Positions 1-8,085 of a stretch of 64,000 nucleotides of DNA are shown here, piece after piece. Position 1 is the first letter of the stretch, and each line of letters opens with the position of its first letter. The position numbers and the translations under genes are program-made. The notes below the pieces were generated by a model that did not search any database, was not told where the DNA came from, and was given only the letters and a program-made list of their open reading frames with translations. Source of the stretch: Pseudomonadaceae bacterium (GTDB lineage Bacteria; Pseudomonadota; Gammaproteobacteria; Pseudomonadales; Pseudomonadaceae); contig CAAFUS010000018.1 in the NCBI GenBank assembly GCA_900766265.1, positions 62,001 through 126,000 of the forward strand. Direction: 5' to 3'.

Positions 1-2277
1 GCCCACGGCGCGCACGGTGTCGTACAGGCGCGCGTCCTCGCCGGGGTGGCCGGCGGCGGCCATCCAGTTGGCGGACAGCTTGATGTCGCCGAGCTTGCCG
101 ATCGGCGCGGCGGCCAGGTTGGTCAGCGTCTCGCCGATGGCCATGCGGCCCGAGGCCGGTGCGTCGAGCAGCGCGAGCGGCGTGCGCTCGCCCATGGCCA
201 TCGCCTCACCGGTGTAGACGTCGAAACTGGTGGCGGTCACCGCGCAGTCGGCGACCGGCACCTGCCACGGGCCGACCATCTGGTCGCGGGCCACCTGGCC
301 AGTGATGCTGCGGTCGCCGATGGTGATCAGGAAGCTTTTGCTGGCCACCGCGGGATGGTGCAGCACGCGCCCGACGGCCTCGGTGAGCTCGACGCCCGAC
401 GGTTCGAAATCATCGCCCAGCGCGCCTTCGCGGCTGGCGCTGCGGTGCATGCGTGGGGCCTTGCCCAGCAGCACGTTGAGCGGCATGTCCACCGGCTTGT
501 TGCCGAAATGGCTGTCCGACACCGTCAGGCGAGGCTCCTCGGTCGCCTCGCCGACCACCGCGAACGGGCAGCGCTCACGCTCGCAGATGGCCTTGAAACG
601 TTCGAAGTCGGAGGCATCGACGGCAAGCACGTAGCGTTCCTGGGATTCGTTGCACCAGATCTCGTGCGGTGCCATCCCCGGCTCGTCGTTCGGGATGTTG
701 CGCAGCTCGAAGCGCCCACCGCGCCCGCCATCGTTGACCAGCTCTGGGAAGGCGTTGGAAAGACCGCCGGCGCCAACGTCGTGAATGAACTTGATCGGGT
801 TGCGCTCGCCGAGCTGCCAGCAACGGTCGATCACTTCCTGGCAACGACGCTCCATCTCGGGGTTGTCACGCTGCACCGAGGCGAAATCCAGATCGGCCGA
901 ACTGGTGCCGGTCGCCATCGATGACGCGGCGCCACCGCCCAGGCCGATGAGCATGGCCGGGCCACCGAGCACGATGAGTTTGGCGCCCACCGAAATCTCG
1001 CCCTTCTGCACGTGCTCCTCGCGAATGTTGCCCATACCGCCCGCCAGCATGATGGGCTTGTGGTAGCCGCGTACTTCCTCGCCCCGCGGCGTCTGCACCG
1101 CCTGCTCGAAGGTACGGAAGTAGCCGGTGAGCGCCGGACGGCCGAACTCGTTGTTGAACGCGGCGCCACCCAGCGGCCCCTCGATCATGATGTCCAGAGC
1201 GGTGACGATGCGCTCGGGCTTGCCGTAGGGCTTCTCCCAGGGCTGCAGGAACCCCGGGATGTTCAGGTTGGACACGGTGAAACCGGTCAGGCCGGCCTTC
1301 GGCTTGGCGCCGCGCCCGGTAGCGCCTTCGTCGCGAATCTCGCCGCCGGAGCCGGTCGAGGCGCCCGGGAACGGAGCAATGGCGGTCGGGTGGTTGTGCG
1401 TTTCAACCTTCATGAGGATATGCACGGGCTCCTGGGTCGCCGCGTACTCACCACTCTCCGGGTTGGGGTAGAAGCGTCCGGCCACGTTGCCGACGATGAC
1501 CGCGGCGTTGTCCTTGTAGGCCGAGAGCACGCCCTCGCTGTGCATCTGGTAGGTGTTCTTGATCATGCCGAACAGGGACTTTTCCTGGCTTTCGCCATCG
1601 ATGTCCCAGCTGGCGTTGAAGATCTTGTGACGGCAGTGTTCGGAGTTCGCCTGGGCGAACATCATCAGTTCGATATCGTGCGGGTTGCGCCCCAATTCGC
1701 CGAAGCTCTTGACCAGATAGTCGATTTCATCATCGGCCAGCGCCAGGCCGAGGTCGGCGTTGGCGCGCTCCAGCGCGGCACGGCCACCGGCAAGGACGTC
1801 CACGGCGGCCAGCGGCTTGGGCTGTGCATGGCTGAACAGCGTCGACGCGTCCTCGAAGCGCTCCAGAACCAGCTGGGTCATGCGGTCGTGCAGCATTGCG
1901 GCGATCAGTGCCGCATCCGAGTCTGACAGCTCGCCGGCCACGTAATAGGCGATGCCCCGCTCCAGGCGCTGGATCTTGGTCAAACCGCAGTTGCGGGCGA
2001 TATCGCTGGCTTTGCTAGACCAGGGGGAGATGGTGCCAAAGCGCGGAATCACCAGAAACAGGCGGCCGGACGGCTCCTGGACCGGCACGCTCGGGCCGTA
2101 CTCGAGCAGGCGAGCCAGCACCTGCTGCTCATCCGCCCCTAGGGCGCCGGATACCTCGGCAAAATGGGCGAACTCGGCATATACACCGCTCACGGCAGCG
2201 ACCTTTTCGGTCAGTTGCGCCAGGAGCTTGCCGTGACGGAAGGCGGAAAGTGCAGGAGCGCCGCGCAGGATCAACAT
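1..2277 (-). CDS. purL: Phosphoribosylformylglycinamidine synthase, N-terminal 759 codons (cut by window edge)
   Basis: PurL makes formylglycinamidine ribonucleotide from FGAR, glutamine and ATP in cytosolic purine synthesis. I translated the minus strand by eye from ATG at 2277; the frame stays open to base 1, giving 759 of the roughly 1,300 residues usual for the large gammaproteobacterial enzyme. The start MLILRGAPALSAFR, the motif SEHCRHKIFN near residue 212 and VETHNHPTAIAPFPGA near residue 290 are typical of the FGAM synthase domain. The C-terminal glutaminase domain lies outside the window. It is alone on its strand; the aap operon ends 201 bp upstream in the same orientation, separated by two hairpins. 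Confidence 0.97.
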   Translation of the reverse strand, partial: MLILRGAPALSAFRHGKLLAQLTEKVAAVSGVYAEFAHFAEVSGALGADEQQVLARLLEYGPSVPVQEPSGRLFLVIPRFGTISPWSSKASDIARNCGLTKIQRLERGIAYYVAGELSDSDAALIAAMLHDRMTQLVLERFEDASTLFSHAQPKPLAAVDVLAGGRAALERANADLGLALADDEIDYLVKSFGELGRNPHDIELMMFAQANSEHCRHKIFNASWDIDGESQEKSLFGMIKNTYQMHSEGVLSAYKDNAAVIVGNVAGRFYPNPESGEYAATQEPVHILMKVETHNHPTAIAPFPGASTGSGGEIRDEGATGRGAKPKAGLTGFTVSNLNIPGFLQPWEKPYGKPERIVTALDIMIEGPLGGAAFNNEFGRPALTGYFRTFEQAVQTPRGEEVRGYHKPIMLAGGMGNIREEHVQKGEISVGAKLIVLGGPAMLIGLGGGAASSMATGTSSADLDFASVQRDNPEMERRCQEVIDRCWQLGERNPIKFIHDVGAGGLSNAFPELVNDGGRGGRFELRNIPNDEPGMAPHEIWCNESQERYVLAVDASDFERFKAICERERCPFAVVGEATEEPRLTVSDSHFGNKPVDMPLNVLLGKAPRMHRSASREGALGDDFEPSGVELTEAVGRVLHHPAVASKSFLITIGDRSITGQVARDQMVGPWQVPVADCAVTATSFDVYTGEAMAMGERTPLALLDAPASGRMAIGETLTNLAAAPIGKLGDIKLSANWMAAAGHPGEDARLYDTVRAVG

Positions 2278-2403
2278 CGTCGGAACAGCCTCGAAGGGGG
2301 GAGCGTAGAGGGCGTGCATTCTAGCTCATCAGGCGGCGCGAGGCTAAGCGCGGAACCGGATCTCGCCAGCTGGTCGCAAAATTTCGCGACCCTCGGGGCG
2401 GAC

Positions 2404-2464
2404 GGAGGACGGGCGATACCCGACCTCCTTCGTAACGCCCTGCGGTGCATTGCACACCGCAGGG
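2404..2464 (-). terminator. Tandem hairpins after aapP
   Basis: Two inverted repeats lie just downstream of the aapP stop. The first (2438-2464) has a perfect 10-bp stem CCCTGCGGTG/CACCGCAGGG with a 7-nt loop. The second (2404-2428) pairs GGAGG-CGGG with CCCG-CCTCC around one mismatch and a 5-nt loop. Neither is followed by a clear T-run, so they may be 3'-end stabilisers or factor-dependent terminators that insulate purL. Confidence 0.5.
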
Positions 2465-2478
2465 GCGGCAACCGCACC

Positions 2479-3246
2479 TCAGTGCAGGATCTGGCTTAGG
2501 AACAGCTGGGTACGCTCGTTTTCCGGATTGGTGAAGAACTTATCCGGGGCCGCCTGTTCGACGATCTCGCCCTTGTCCATGAAGATCACCCGATTGGCCA
2601 CCGTACGCGCGAAGCCCATCTCGTGGGTCACGCAGAGCATGGTCATGCCGTCCTGGGCGAGCCCGATCATGGTGTCCAGCACTTCCTTGACCATTTCCGG
2701 ATCGAGGGCCGAGGTCGGCTCGTCGAACAGCATGATCTTGGGCTTCATGCACAGCGCGCGGGCGATCGCTACACGCTGCTGCTGGCCGCCTGAAAGCTGG
2801 CCGGGGTACTTGTTGGCCTGCTCGGGAATGCGCACGCGCTCGAGGTATTGCATGGCGATGTCCTCGGCCTGTCGCTTGGGCATCTTGCGCACCCACATGG
2901 GTGCCAGCGTGCAATTCTGCAGCACGGTCAGATGTGGGAACAGATTGAAATGCTGGAAAACCATACCCACTTCGCTGCGAATGGTCTCAATCTGCTTGAG
3001 GTCATTGGTCAGCTCGTGACCATCGACGATGATCCGTCCCTGCTGGTGCTCTTCGAGCCGATTGAGGCAGCGGATGGTGGTCGACTTGCCCGAGCCCGAA
3101 GGACCGCACAGGACGATGCGCTCCCCCTGGGTGACATTCAGGTTGATGTCCTTGAGCACGTGGAATTGGCCGTACCACTTGTGCACCCCCTCCATCTGGA
3201 TCATCAGCTGATCGGCGCTGGCGGGCTGCTTGTTCGTATCGTTCAT
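2479..3246 (-). CDS. aapP: General L-amino acid ABC transporter, ATP-binding protein
   Basis: This is the ATPase that powers the AapJQMP uptake system for polar amino acids. The 255-aa protein has Walker A GPSGSGKST at about residues 48-56, the ABC signature LSGGQQQRVAIARAL, Walker B LFDEPTSALD, and the switch-region His in VTHEMGFA. I start at ATG 3246, five bases after AGGAG; a GTG six bases upstream overlaps that ribosome site. It is the last gene of aapJ-aapQ-aapM-aapP, eight bases after aapM. Closely similar ATPases serve glutamate/glutamine transporters (GltL, GlnQ), but the two long permeases next door fit the Aap/Bzt family. Confidence 0.93.
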   Translation of the reverse strand: MNDTNKQPASADQLMIQMEGVHKWYGQFHVLKDINLNVTQGERIVLCGPSGSGKSTTIRCLNRLEEHQQGRIIVDGHELTNDLKQIETIRSEVGMVFQHFNLFPHLTVLQNCTLAPMWVRKMPKRQAEDIAMQYLERVRIPEQANKYPGQLSGGQQQRVAIARALCMKPKIMLFDEPTSALDPEMVKEVLDTMIGLAQDGMTMLCVTHEMGFARTVANRVIFMDKGEIVEQAAPDKFFTNPENERTQLFLSQILH

Positions 3247-3254
3247 GTTCACTC

Positions 3255-4352
3255 CTAACGCTTATGGCCCCGGTCCAGCTTGTGCTCCAGATGCATGGAG
3301 TAGCGGGACATGCCGAAACAGAAAATCCAATAGACGAACGCGGCGAAGACATAGCCCTCGGTGGACATGCCCAACCAGGCCGGGTCGGCCGTTGCGCGCT
3401 TGATGCTGTTGAGGAAGTCGAACAGGCCGATGATGATCACCAGACTGGTGTCCTTGAACAGCGCGATGAAGGTGTTAACGATGCCAGGGATAACCAGCTT
3501 GAGCGCCTGGGGCAGGATCACCAGCATCATGCTGCGCCAGTAGCCGAGCCCCATCGCGGCAGCCGCCTCGTACTGCCCTTTCGGGATCGCCTGCAGGCCG
3601 CCACGCACGACTTCAGCGATGTAGGCCGCCTCGAAGAAGATAATCATCACCATCGCGCGCATCAGCTTGTCGAGGTTCATGCCTTCAGGCAGGAACAGCG
3701 GCAGCATGACCGACGACATGAACAGCACCGTGATCAGTGGGACGCCTCGCCAGAACTCGATGAAGGTCACGCATATCACCCGGATCGCCGGCATGTCGGA
3801 GCGACGCCCGAGCGCGAGCAGAATCCCCAGCGGCAACGCACCGGCGATGCCGACTGCGGCGATGATGATGGTCAGCATCAGCCCGCCCCACTGGCTGGTC
3901 GGCACCGCCTCCAGACCGAGGAATCCACCATGCAGAAGCCAGTAGGCAGCCAGCGGATAGGCGAGCAGGTAGCCGATCCCGAAACGCGCCTTGTGAGGCG
4001 TCTTTTTCAGAAACAGCGGCAGCGCACCCACAATCGCCAGTATCGCGGCCAGGTCGACTCGCCAACGCAGCTCCGGCGGGTAGAACCCGTACATGAACTG
4101 GGCGAAACGGCTCTGGATGAACACCCAGCAGGCGCCTTCCCGCGAGCAATCGGAACGGGCTTCGCCCGTCCAGTCGGCCTGGATGAACGCCCAGTTGAGC
4201 AACGGCGGAACGATCAGCCAGAGCAGATAGAGCCCGCCCAGGGTCATCAGAGTGTTGAACCAGCTGGAGAACAGGTTGCCGCGCATCCAGCCGACGATCC
4301 CGACGCTCCTGCTTGGCGCCGGCAGGTCAGGTTTGAAGATATGAGTAGTCAC
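3255..4352 (-). CDS. aapM: General L-amino acid ABC transporter permease AapM
   Basis: Inner-membrane permease of the polar amino acid transporter, 365 aa with a GTG start at 4352 directly after a GGATAGG ribosome site. The first ~150 residues carry one membrane segment, a periplasmic stretch with two Cys and a further helix, as in AapM/BztC. The C-terminal half is a His/Glu/Gln/Arg/opine-type permease core with the EAA-type contact loop GQYEAAAAMGLG. The start lies ten bases after the aapQ stop, so the two permeases are probably translated together. Confidence 0.92.
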   Translation of the reverse strand: MTTHIFKPDLPAPSRSVGIVGWMRGNLFSSWFNTLMTLGGLYLLWLIVPPLLNWAFIQADWTGEARSDCSREGACWVFIQSRFAQFMYGFYPPELRWRVDLAAILAIVGALPLFLKKTPHKARFGIGYLLAYPLAAYWLLHGGFLGLEAVPTSQWGGLMLTIIIAAVGIAGALPLGILLALGRRSDMPAIRVICVTFIEFWRGVPLITVLFMSSVMLPLFLPEGMNLDKLMRAMVMIIFFEAAYIAEVVRGGLQAIPKGQYEAAAAMGLGYWRSMMLVILPQALKLVIPGIVNTFIALFKDTSLVIIIGLFDFLNSIKRATADPAWLGMSTEGYVFAAFVYWIFCFGMSRYSMHLEHKLDRGHKR

Positions 4353-4362
4353 GGGCCTATCC

Positions 4363-5547
4363 TCACCGCTCGATAAGCGCGATGCGCTTGTTGTACCAGT
4401 TCATCAGGATCGAGATGCTGATGCTGATAGCCAGGTAGACGCTCATCGTTATCGCCATGGTTTCGATCGCCTGGCCGGTCTGGTTGAGCACCGTGCCAGC
4501 GAACAGCGAGACCATGTCGGGATAGCCGATGGCGGCCGCGAGCGACGAGTTCTTCGCCAAGTTCAGGTACTGGCTGGTCAACGGCGGAATGATCACCCGC
4601 ATGGCCTGTGGCACGATCACCAGACGCAGCATCTGCCCCGGGCGCAGGCCCAGCGAGCCGGCTGCCTCGGTTTGCCCATGGCTGACCGCCTGGATGCCCG
4701 CCCGTACGGTCTCGCCAATGAAGGCCGCGGTATAGATCGACAGCGCCAGGACGATGGACACCAGCTCCGGGATGACCACCCAGCCGCCGCGGATGTTGAA
4801 GCGCTGCAGCTCCGGCACCTGCCAGTGGAACGGCGCGCCGAACACTAGCACCGCCAGCATTGGCAGGCCGATCAACAGCCCCAGGGCCGTCCACAGCACC
4901 GGGAAGTGTTCACCGGTCGCATGCCGCCGCAGACGCGCCCAGCGGTGCACGGCGAATGCCGCGACGATGGCCGCCAGCAGCGCGATCAAGAACGGCCACA
5001 TGCCTTCGGCCGCGAGCGGCGCCGGCATCTGCAGGCCGCGATTGTTCAGGAAGAACGTATCCCACAGCGAGATACTGTCCCGCGGCCCCGGCAGAGGCGC
5101 CAGCACGGCGAAATAGAAGAAGAAAATCTGCAGAAGCGGCGGGATGTTGCGGAAGGTTTCGATGTAGACGGTGGCGAGCTTGCGGATCAGCCAGTTGGGC
5201 GAAAGCCGAGCGACCCCGAGGATGAAGCCGAGGATGGTCGCCAACACGATGCCCACAATGCTGACCAGCAGCGTGTTCAACAGGCCGACCCAGAACACCC
5301 GACCGTAACTGTCACTTTCTGTGTAGTCGATCAGATGCTGCGGAATGCCAAATCCTGCGGAATTATCGAGAAAGCCGAACCCCGACGTAATCCCCCGATT
5401 CGCCAGGTTTGTCTGTGTGTTGTGAAAAAGGTACCAACCGATGCCGACAACGACGGCGACGGCGATGATCTGAAACAGCCAGGCTCGGACCTTGGGATCG
5501 CGCATGTACGACCCCGCGGACGGCGCGGCTTTACTGGTGGTTCGCAT
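4363..5547 (-). CDS. aapQ: General L-amino acid ABC transporter permease AapQ
   Basis: Second permease subunit, 394 aa. I use ATG 5547, seven bases after GAGG, rather than the TTG just upstream. Visible parts are an N-terminal membrane helix (FQIIAVAVVVGIGWYLF), the segment WVGLLNTLLVSIVGIVLATI, a long insert with two more helices, and the C-terminal permease core with the EAA-type loop GQTEAAGSLGLRPGQ. Its length, greater than HisQ/HisM permeases, is typical of AapQ/BztB. It follows aapJ by 98 bp containing two hairpins. Confidence 0.92.
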   Translation of the reverse strand: MRTTSKAAPSAGSYMRDPKVRAWLFQIIAVAVVVGIGWYLFHNTQTNLANRGITSGFGFLDNSAGFGIPQHLIDYTESDSYGRVFWVGLLNTLLVSIVGIVLATILGFILGVARLSPNWLIRKLATVYIETFRNIPPLLQIFFFYFAVLAPLPGPRDSISLWDTFFLNNRGLQMPAPLAAEGMWPFLIALLAAIVAAFAVHRWARLRRHATGEHFPVLWTALGLLIGLPMLAVLVFGAPFHWQVPELQRFNIRGGWVVIPELVSIVLALSIYTAAFIGETVRAGIQAVSHGQTEAAGSLGLRPGQMLRLVIVPQAMRVIIPPLTSQYLNLAKNSSLAAAIGYPDMVSLFAGTVLNQTGQAIETMAITMSVYLAISISISILMNWYNKRIALIER

Positions 5548-5569
5548 CAAGAAGCCTCACGAAACGCGA

Positions 5570-5637
5570 CCGGCACACGGAAGTGTGCCGGAAACGTTAA
5601 GCCAAAACGGAAACACGGCCGCCGTTGTCAGCGGCCG
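5570..5637 (-). promoter_or_regulatory. Two intercistronic hairpins between aapJ and aapQ
   Basis: Transcription leaving aapJ meets first a 7-bp stem CGGCCGC/GCGGCCG with an 8-nt loop (5616-5637), then a perfect 9-bp stem CCGGCACAC/GTGTGCCGG with a 4-nt loop (5570-5591). Neither has a T-run. Such hairpins between a binding-protein gene and its permease genes usually protect the upstream mRNA 3' end and lower downstream expression, as known for malE-malF. That role is inferred here. Confidence 0.6.
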
Positions 5638-5645
5638 GGGGAGGG

Positions 5646-6674
5646 TCAACGCACCGGCGGTGCGTACTGCAGACCACCTTTGTTCCAGAGAGCATTGAGA
5701 CCGCGCTCGATCTTCAGCTCGCTGCCGGCCCCGACGTTGCGGTCGAAGACTTCACCGTAGTTGCCCACCTGCTTGACCACCTGTACCGCCCAGTCCTTGG
5801 GCAGCTTCAGATCCTTGCCATACTCACCTTCAGCACCGAGCAGACGCGCTACGTCGGGGTTCTTTGTGGTCTTGGCCATTTCCTCGACGTTGGCCGCGGT
5901 GAGGCCAAGCTCTTCAGCGTTGATCATCGCGAACAGCGACCAGCGCACAATATCGAACCACTCCTCGTCGCCCTGGCGCACGGCCGGACCGAGAGGCTCC
6001 TTGGAGATGACTTCAGGCAGTACCACGTAGGCATCCGGGTCTGCCAGCTTGATGCGCTGGGCATACAGCTGCGACTGGTCGGACGTCAGCACGTCGCAAC
6101 GACCGGACTCCAGCGACTTGGCGCTCTCGTCGGAGGTGTCGTAGGTGATGGGGGTGTACTTCAGGCCGTTGGCACGGAAGTAATCGGAGAGGTTGAGCTC
6201 GGTGGTGGTGCCGGCCTGGATGCAAACCGTGGCGCCGTCGAGTTCCTTGGCGCTGGAGACTCCGAGCTCCTTGTTCACCAGGAAGCCCTGGCCGTCATAG
6301 TAGGTCACGCCGGTAAAATTCAGACCCATGGCCGCGTCACGCGAGCTGGTCCAGGTGGTATTGCGCGACAGCACGTCGACTTCGCCCGACTGCAGCGCGG
6401 TGAAGCGCTCCTTGGCGGTCAGTGCACTGTACTTGACCTTGCTGGCATCGCCGAATACCGCTGCAGCGACCGCGCGGCATACGTCGACGTCGATACCCTT
6501 GTACTCCCCCTTGGCATCAGCGTAGGAAAAGCCCGGAAGGCCGTCGCTGATCCCGCATTGAACGAAACCCTTCTTCTTCACCGCATCCAGGGTGGCCCCG
6601 GCGTTGGCGATACCGGTGATGCTCAGTGCAGCTGCAGCGATCACGACCGCCAGGGTGGATTTCATCATCTTCAT
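5646..6674 (-). CDS. aapJ: General L-amino acid ABC transporter, periplasmic binding protein
   Basis: Periplasmic receptor that delivers polar amino acids to AapQM. The 342-aa product opens with a signal peptide (KSTLAVVIAAAALSITGIANA) cleaved after the ANA, then GATLDAVKKKGFVQCGISDG, typical of AapJ/BztA family-3 binding proteins. I choose ATG 6674, five bases after GGAGG; a TTG lies just before it. It is the first gene of the operon and is divergent from the carboxylesterase gene across a 526-bp gap, which must hold its promoter. Confidence 0.94.
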   Translation of the reverse strand: MKMMKSTLAVVIAAAALSITGIANAGATLDAVKKKGFVQCGISDGLPGFSYADAKGEYKGIDVDVCRAVAAAVFGDASKVKYSALTAKERFTALQSGEVDVLSRNTTWTSSRDAAMGLNFTGVTYYDGQGFLVNKELGVSSAKELDGATVCIQAGTTTELNLSDYFRANGLKYTPITYDTSDESAKSLESGRCDVLTSDQSQLYAQRIKLADPDAYVVLPEVISKEPLGPAVRQGDEEWFDIVRWSLFAMINAEELGLTAANVEEMAKTTKNPDVARLLGAEGEYGKDLKLPKDWAVQVVKQVGNYGEVFDRNVGAGSELKIERGLNALWNKGGLQYAPPVR

Positions 6675-7200
6675 CAAAACCTCCAGTTGCTCTTATTGTG
6701 CGGAGTTCCGGTCCTGCTCCCTCGCCCTCGTGAGGCAGGCACGTCTCGAAGCGAAACGGGCGGAAGCAGAACTAGCCGGGAGTCTAGTGGCCAAATCTTT
6801 GGTCGACCACCGACGCCCTTCTCGCTCATCGAACCGATGGGCCGAAACGATCAAAAGTTGGGATACCCGCATCGGGGCTCCGCCTACCTGCACCGGCTCG
6901 GCGTTACCGCCATGAACTCCTCGCAGCCCCGTCAGGACAAAGCAAGCGGCGTACCAGTGCTAGCCAGTGGCACGACCAGATTTGTAAATCCGCAAGCGAA
7001 GCCGCGAAACGCTGGGGAATATCAGAGCGCCATTAGCCGGAGGCACTTCCGAATCGATCCCCGGGCCCTCTCCTTTCGTTGCTTGGGCATGACAAAAGGG
7101 GAAACCGAGCGCTACTGTTCCGCGACCCGCTGTCACCTTCCCACCCGGACGCCCTATTTCGACGCGCACTTTTTTTCGAGCGCCCTAAGTTGGAGCCACC
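6675..7200. other. Divergent intergenic region, aapJ / carboxylesterase
   Basis: This 526-bp stretch separates two divergent genes and has no convincing coding sequence; open frames through it lack ribosome sites and have Arg/Ser-rich products. It should carry the aapJ promoter on the minus strand and the esterase promoter on the plus strand. I looked for sigma-54 elements because amino-acid transporters are often NtrC-dependent. A TGGCAC at 6968 has no TTGC at the right spacing. Confidence 0.6.
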
Positions 7201-7869
7201 ATGAACGACGCCCTGATCGTAGAACCCACCTCGCCCGCAGACAGCTGCGTCATCTGGCTGCACGGGCTCGGCGCAGACCGCACCGATTTTCTGCCAGTCG
7301 CCCAGATGCTTCAGCAACGACTCGCCTATACGCGGTTCGTCCTCCCCCAGGCGCCTACCCAGGCCGTCACCATCAACGGCGGCTGGCAGATGCCCAGCTG
7401 GTACGACATCCTCGCGATGAGCCCGGCTAGGGCCATCGACCAGGGGCAGCTGGAGGCCTCGGCCGAACGGGTCATGACCCTGATCGAGGAACAGCGCGCC
7501 CAGGGCATCGATCCCCGCCGAGTGATACTCGCCGGCTTCTCCCAAGGCGGCGCCGTTGTACTGCACACCGCCTTCCTACGCTGGCCCGACGCTCTCGGCG
7601 GCGTGATCGCCTTGTCGACCTACGCGCCTACCTTCGTCGACGAGCTGTCGCTTTCACCCGTCCAGCGCGCCCTGCCGGTGCTCTGCCTGCACGGCACCCG
7701 CGACGATGTGGTGCGCCCGCAGATGGGCCGAACCGCCTATGAGCAGCTCAAGGCAGCGGGTGTACCCGCGACCTGGCATGACTACCCGATGGCCCATGAA
7801 GTAGTCATCGAAGAGATAAACGATATCGGTGACTGGCTGGAAAGGAGGCTTGGTTCCAAGAACGAGTGA
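7201..7869 (+). CDS. Carboxylesterase / acyl-protein-thioesterase-like alpha/beta hydrolase
   Basis: A 222-aa serine hydrolase of the phospholipase/carboxylesterase family, related to Pseudomonas fluorescens esterase II and eukaryotic acyl-protein thioesterases. It has the oxyanion segment VIWLHGLGADR (about residues 17-27), the nucleophile elbow GFSQGG with Ser114, Asp168 or Asp169 in HGTRDDVV, and His199 in PMAHEV, a complete triad. There is no signal peptide, so it should be cytosolic. The start ATG follows TTGGAGCC. It appears monocistronic, with a hairpin terminator at 7944-7968. The natural substrate cannot be told from sequence. Confidence 0.9.
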   Translation: MNDALIVEPTSPADSCVIWLHGLGADRTDFLPVAQMLQQRLAYTRFVLPQAPTQAVTINGGWQMPSWYDILAMSPARAIDQGQLEASAERVMTLIEEQRAQGIDPRRVILAGFSQGGAVVLHTAFLRWPDALGGVIALSTYAPTFVDELSLSPVQRALPVLCLHGTRDDVVRPQMGRTAYEQLKAAGVPATWHDYPMAHEVVIEEINDIGDWLERRLGSKNE

Positions 7870-7943
7870 TCCCGCAAGCCGCCCGGCTTCGGATTTGTGA
7901 CCAAGCGCATACATGAGAATCGCAACGCCGTTACGCTAGCGTC

Positions 7944-7968
7944 AAAAAGCGGACTGGTTCTGCTTTTC
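7944..7968 (+). terminator. Hairpin terminator after the carboxylesterase gene
   Basis: AAAAGC at 7945-7950 pairs with GCTTTT at 7962-7967; inner bases extend the stem through a G-T wobble. The right arm itself ends in four T residues, giving a short intrinsic-type terminator. Confidence 0.45.
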
Positions 7969-8040
7969 GCCTCCAGGCCGAGCACCGCTCGGCCCGACGG
8001 GAGTCGAAGCAGACCATCCACATGAGGAGAGCAGTTCGCA

Positions 8041-8085
8041 ATGTGTACGATCCGGGTAAAGCAGCTGGATGCGCGCGTGCGATGA
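8041..8085 (+). CDS. Putative 14-aa leader peptide coupled to the CNB-GGDEF gene
   Basis: A small frame ATG TGT ACG ... CGA TGA encodes MCTIRVKQLDARVR. It has a good ribosome site, AGGAGA at 8025-8030, ten bases upstream. Its stop codon overlaps the ATG at 8082 of the next gene (ATGA, 8082-8085), while that ATG has no clear ribosome site of its own. This arrangement suggests translational coupling. Expression is inferred only from layout; the alternative is that the GGDEF gene starts at the in-frame ATG 8022 and this frame is accidental. Confidence 0.5.
   Translation: MCTIRVKQLDARVR

Noticed and set aside
46..924. A 292-codon plus-strand frame at the left edge
   Set aside because: It is antisense to purL, whose translated motifs are unmistakable.
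3264..4376. A 370-codon plus-strand frame opposite aapM
   Set aside because: It is the antisense shadow of the permease; the product is His/Gln/Arg-rich without a fold.
6968..6990. Possible sigma-54 promoter (TGGCAC) in the aapJ/esterase gap
   Set aside because: No TTGC element at the required 5-bp spacing, and it points toward the esterase, not toward the transporter.
5625..7430. A 601-codon plus-strand frame through aapJ and the gap to the esterase
   Set aside because: It is antisense to aapJ, crosses into the esterase gene in another frame, and has no ribosome site or domain.
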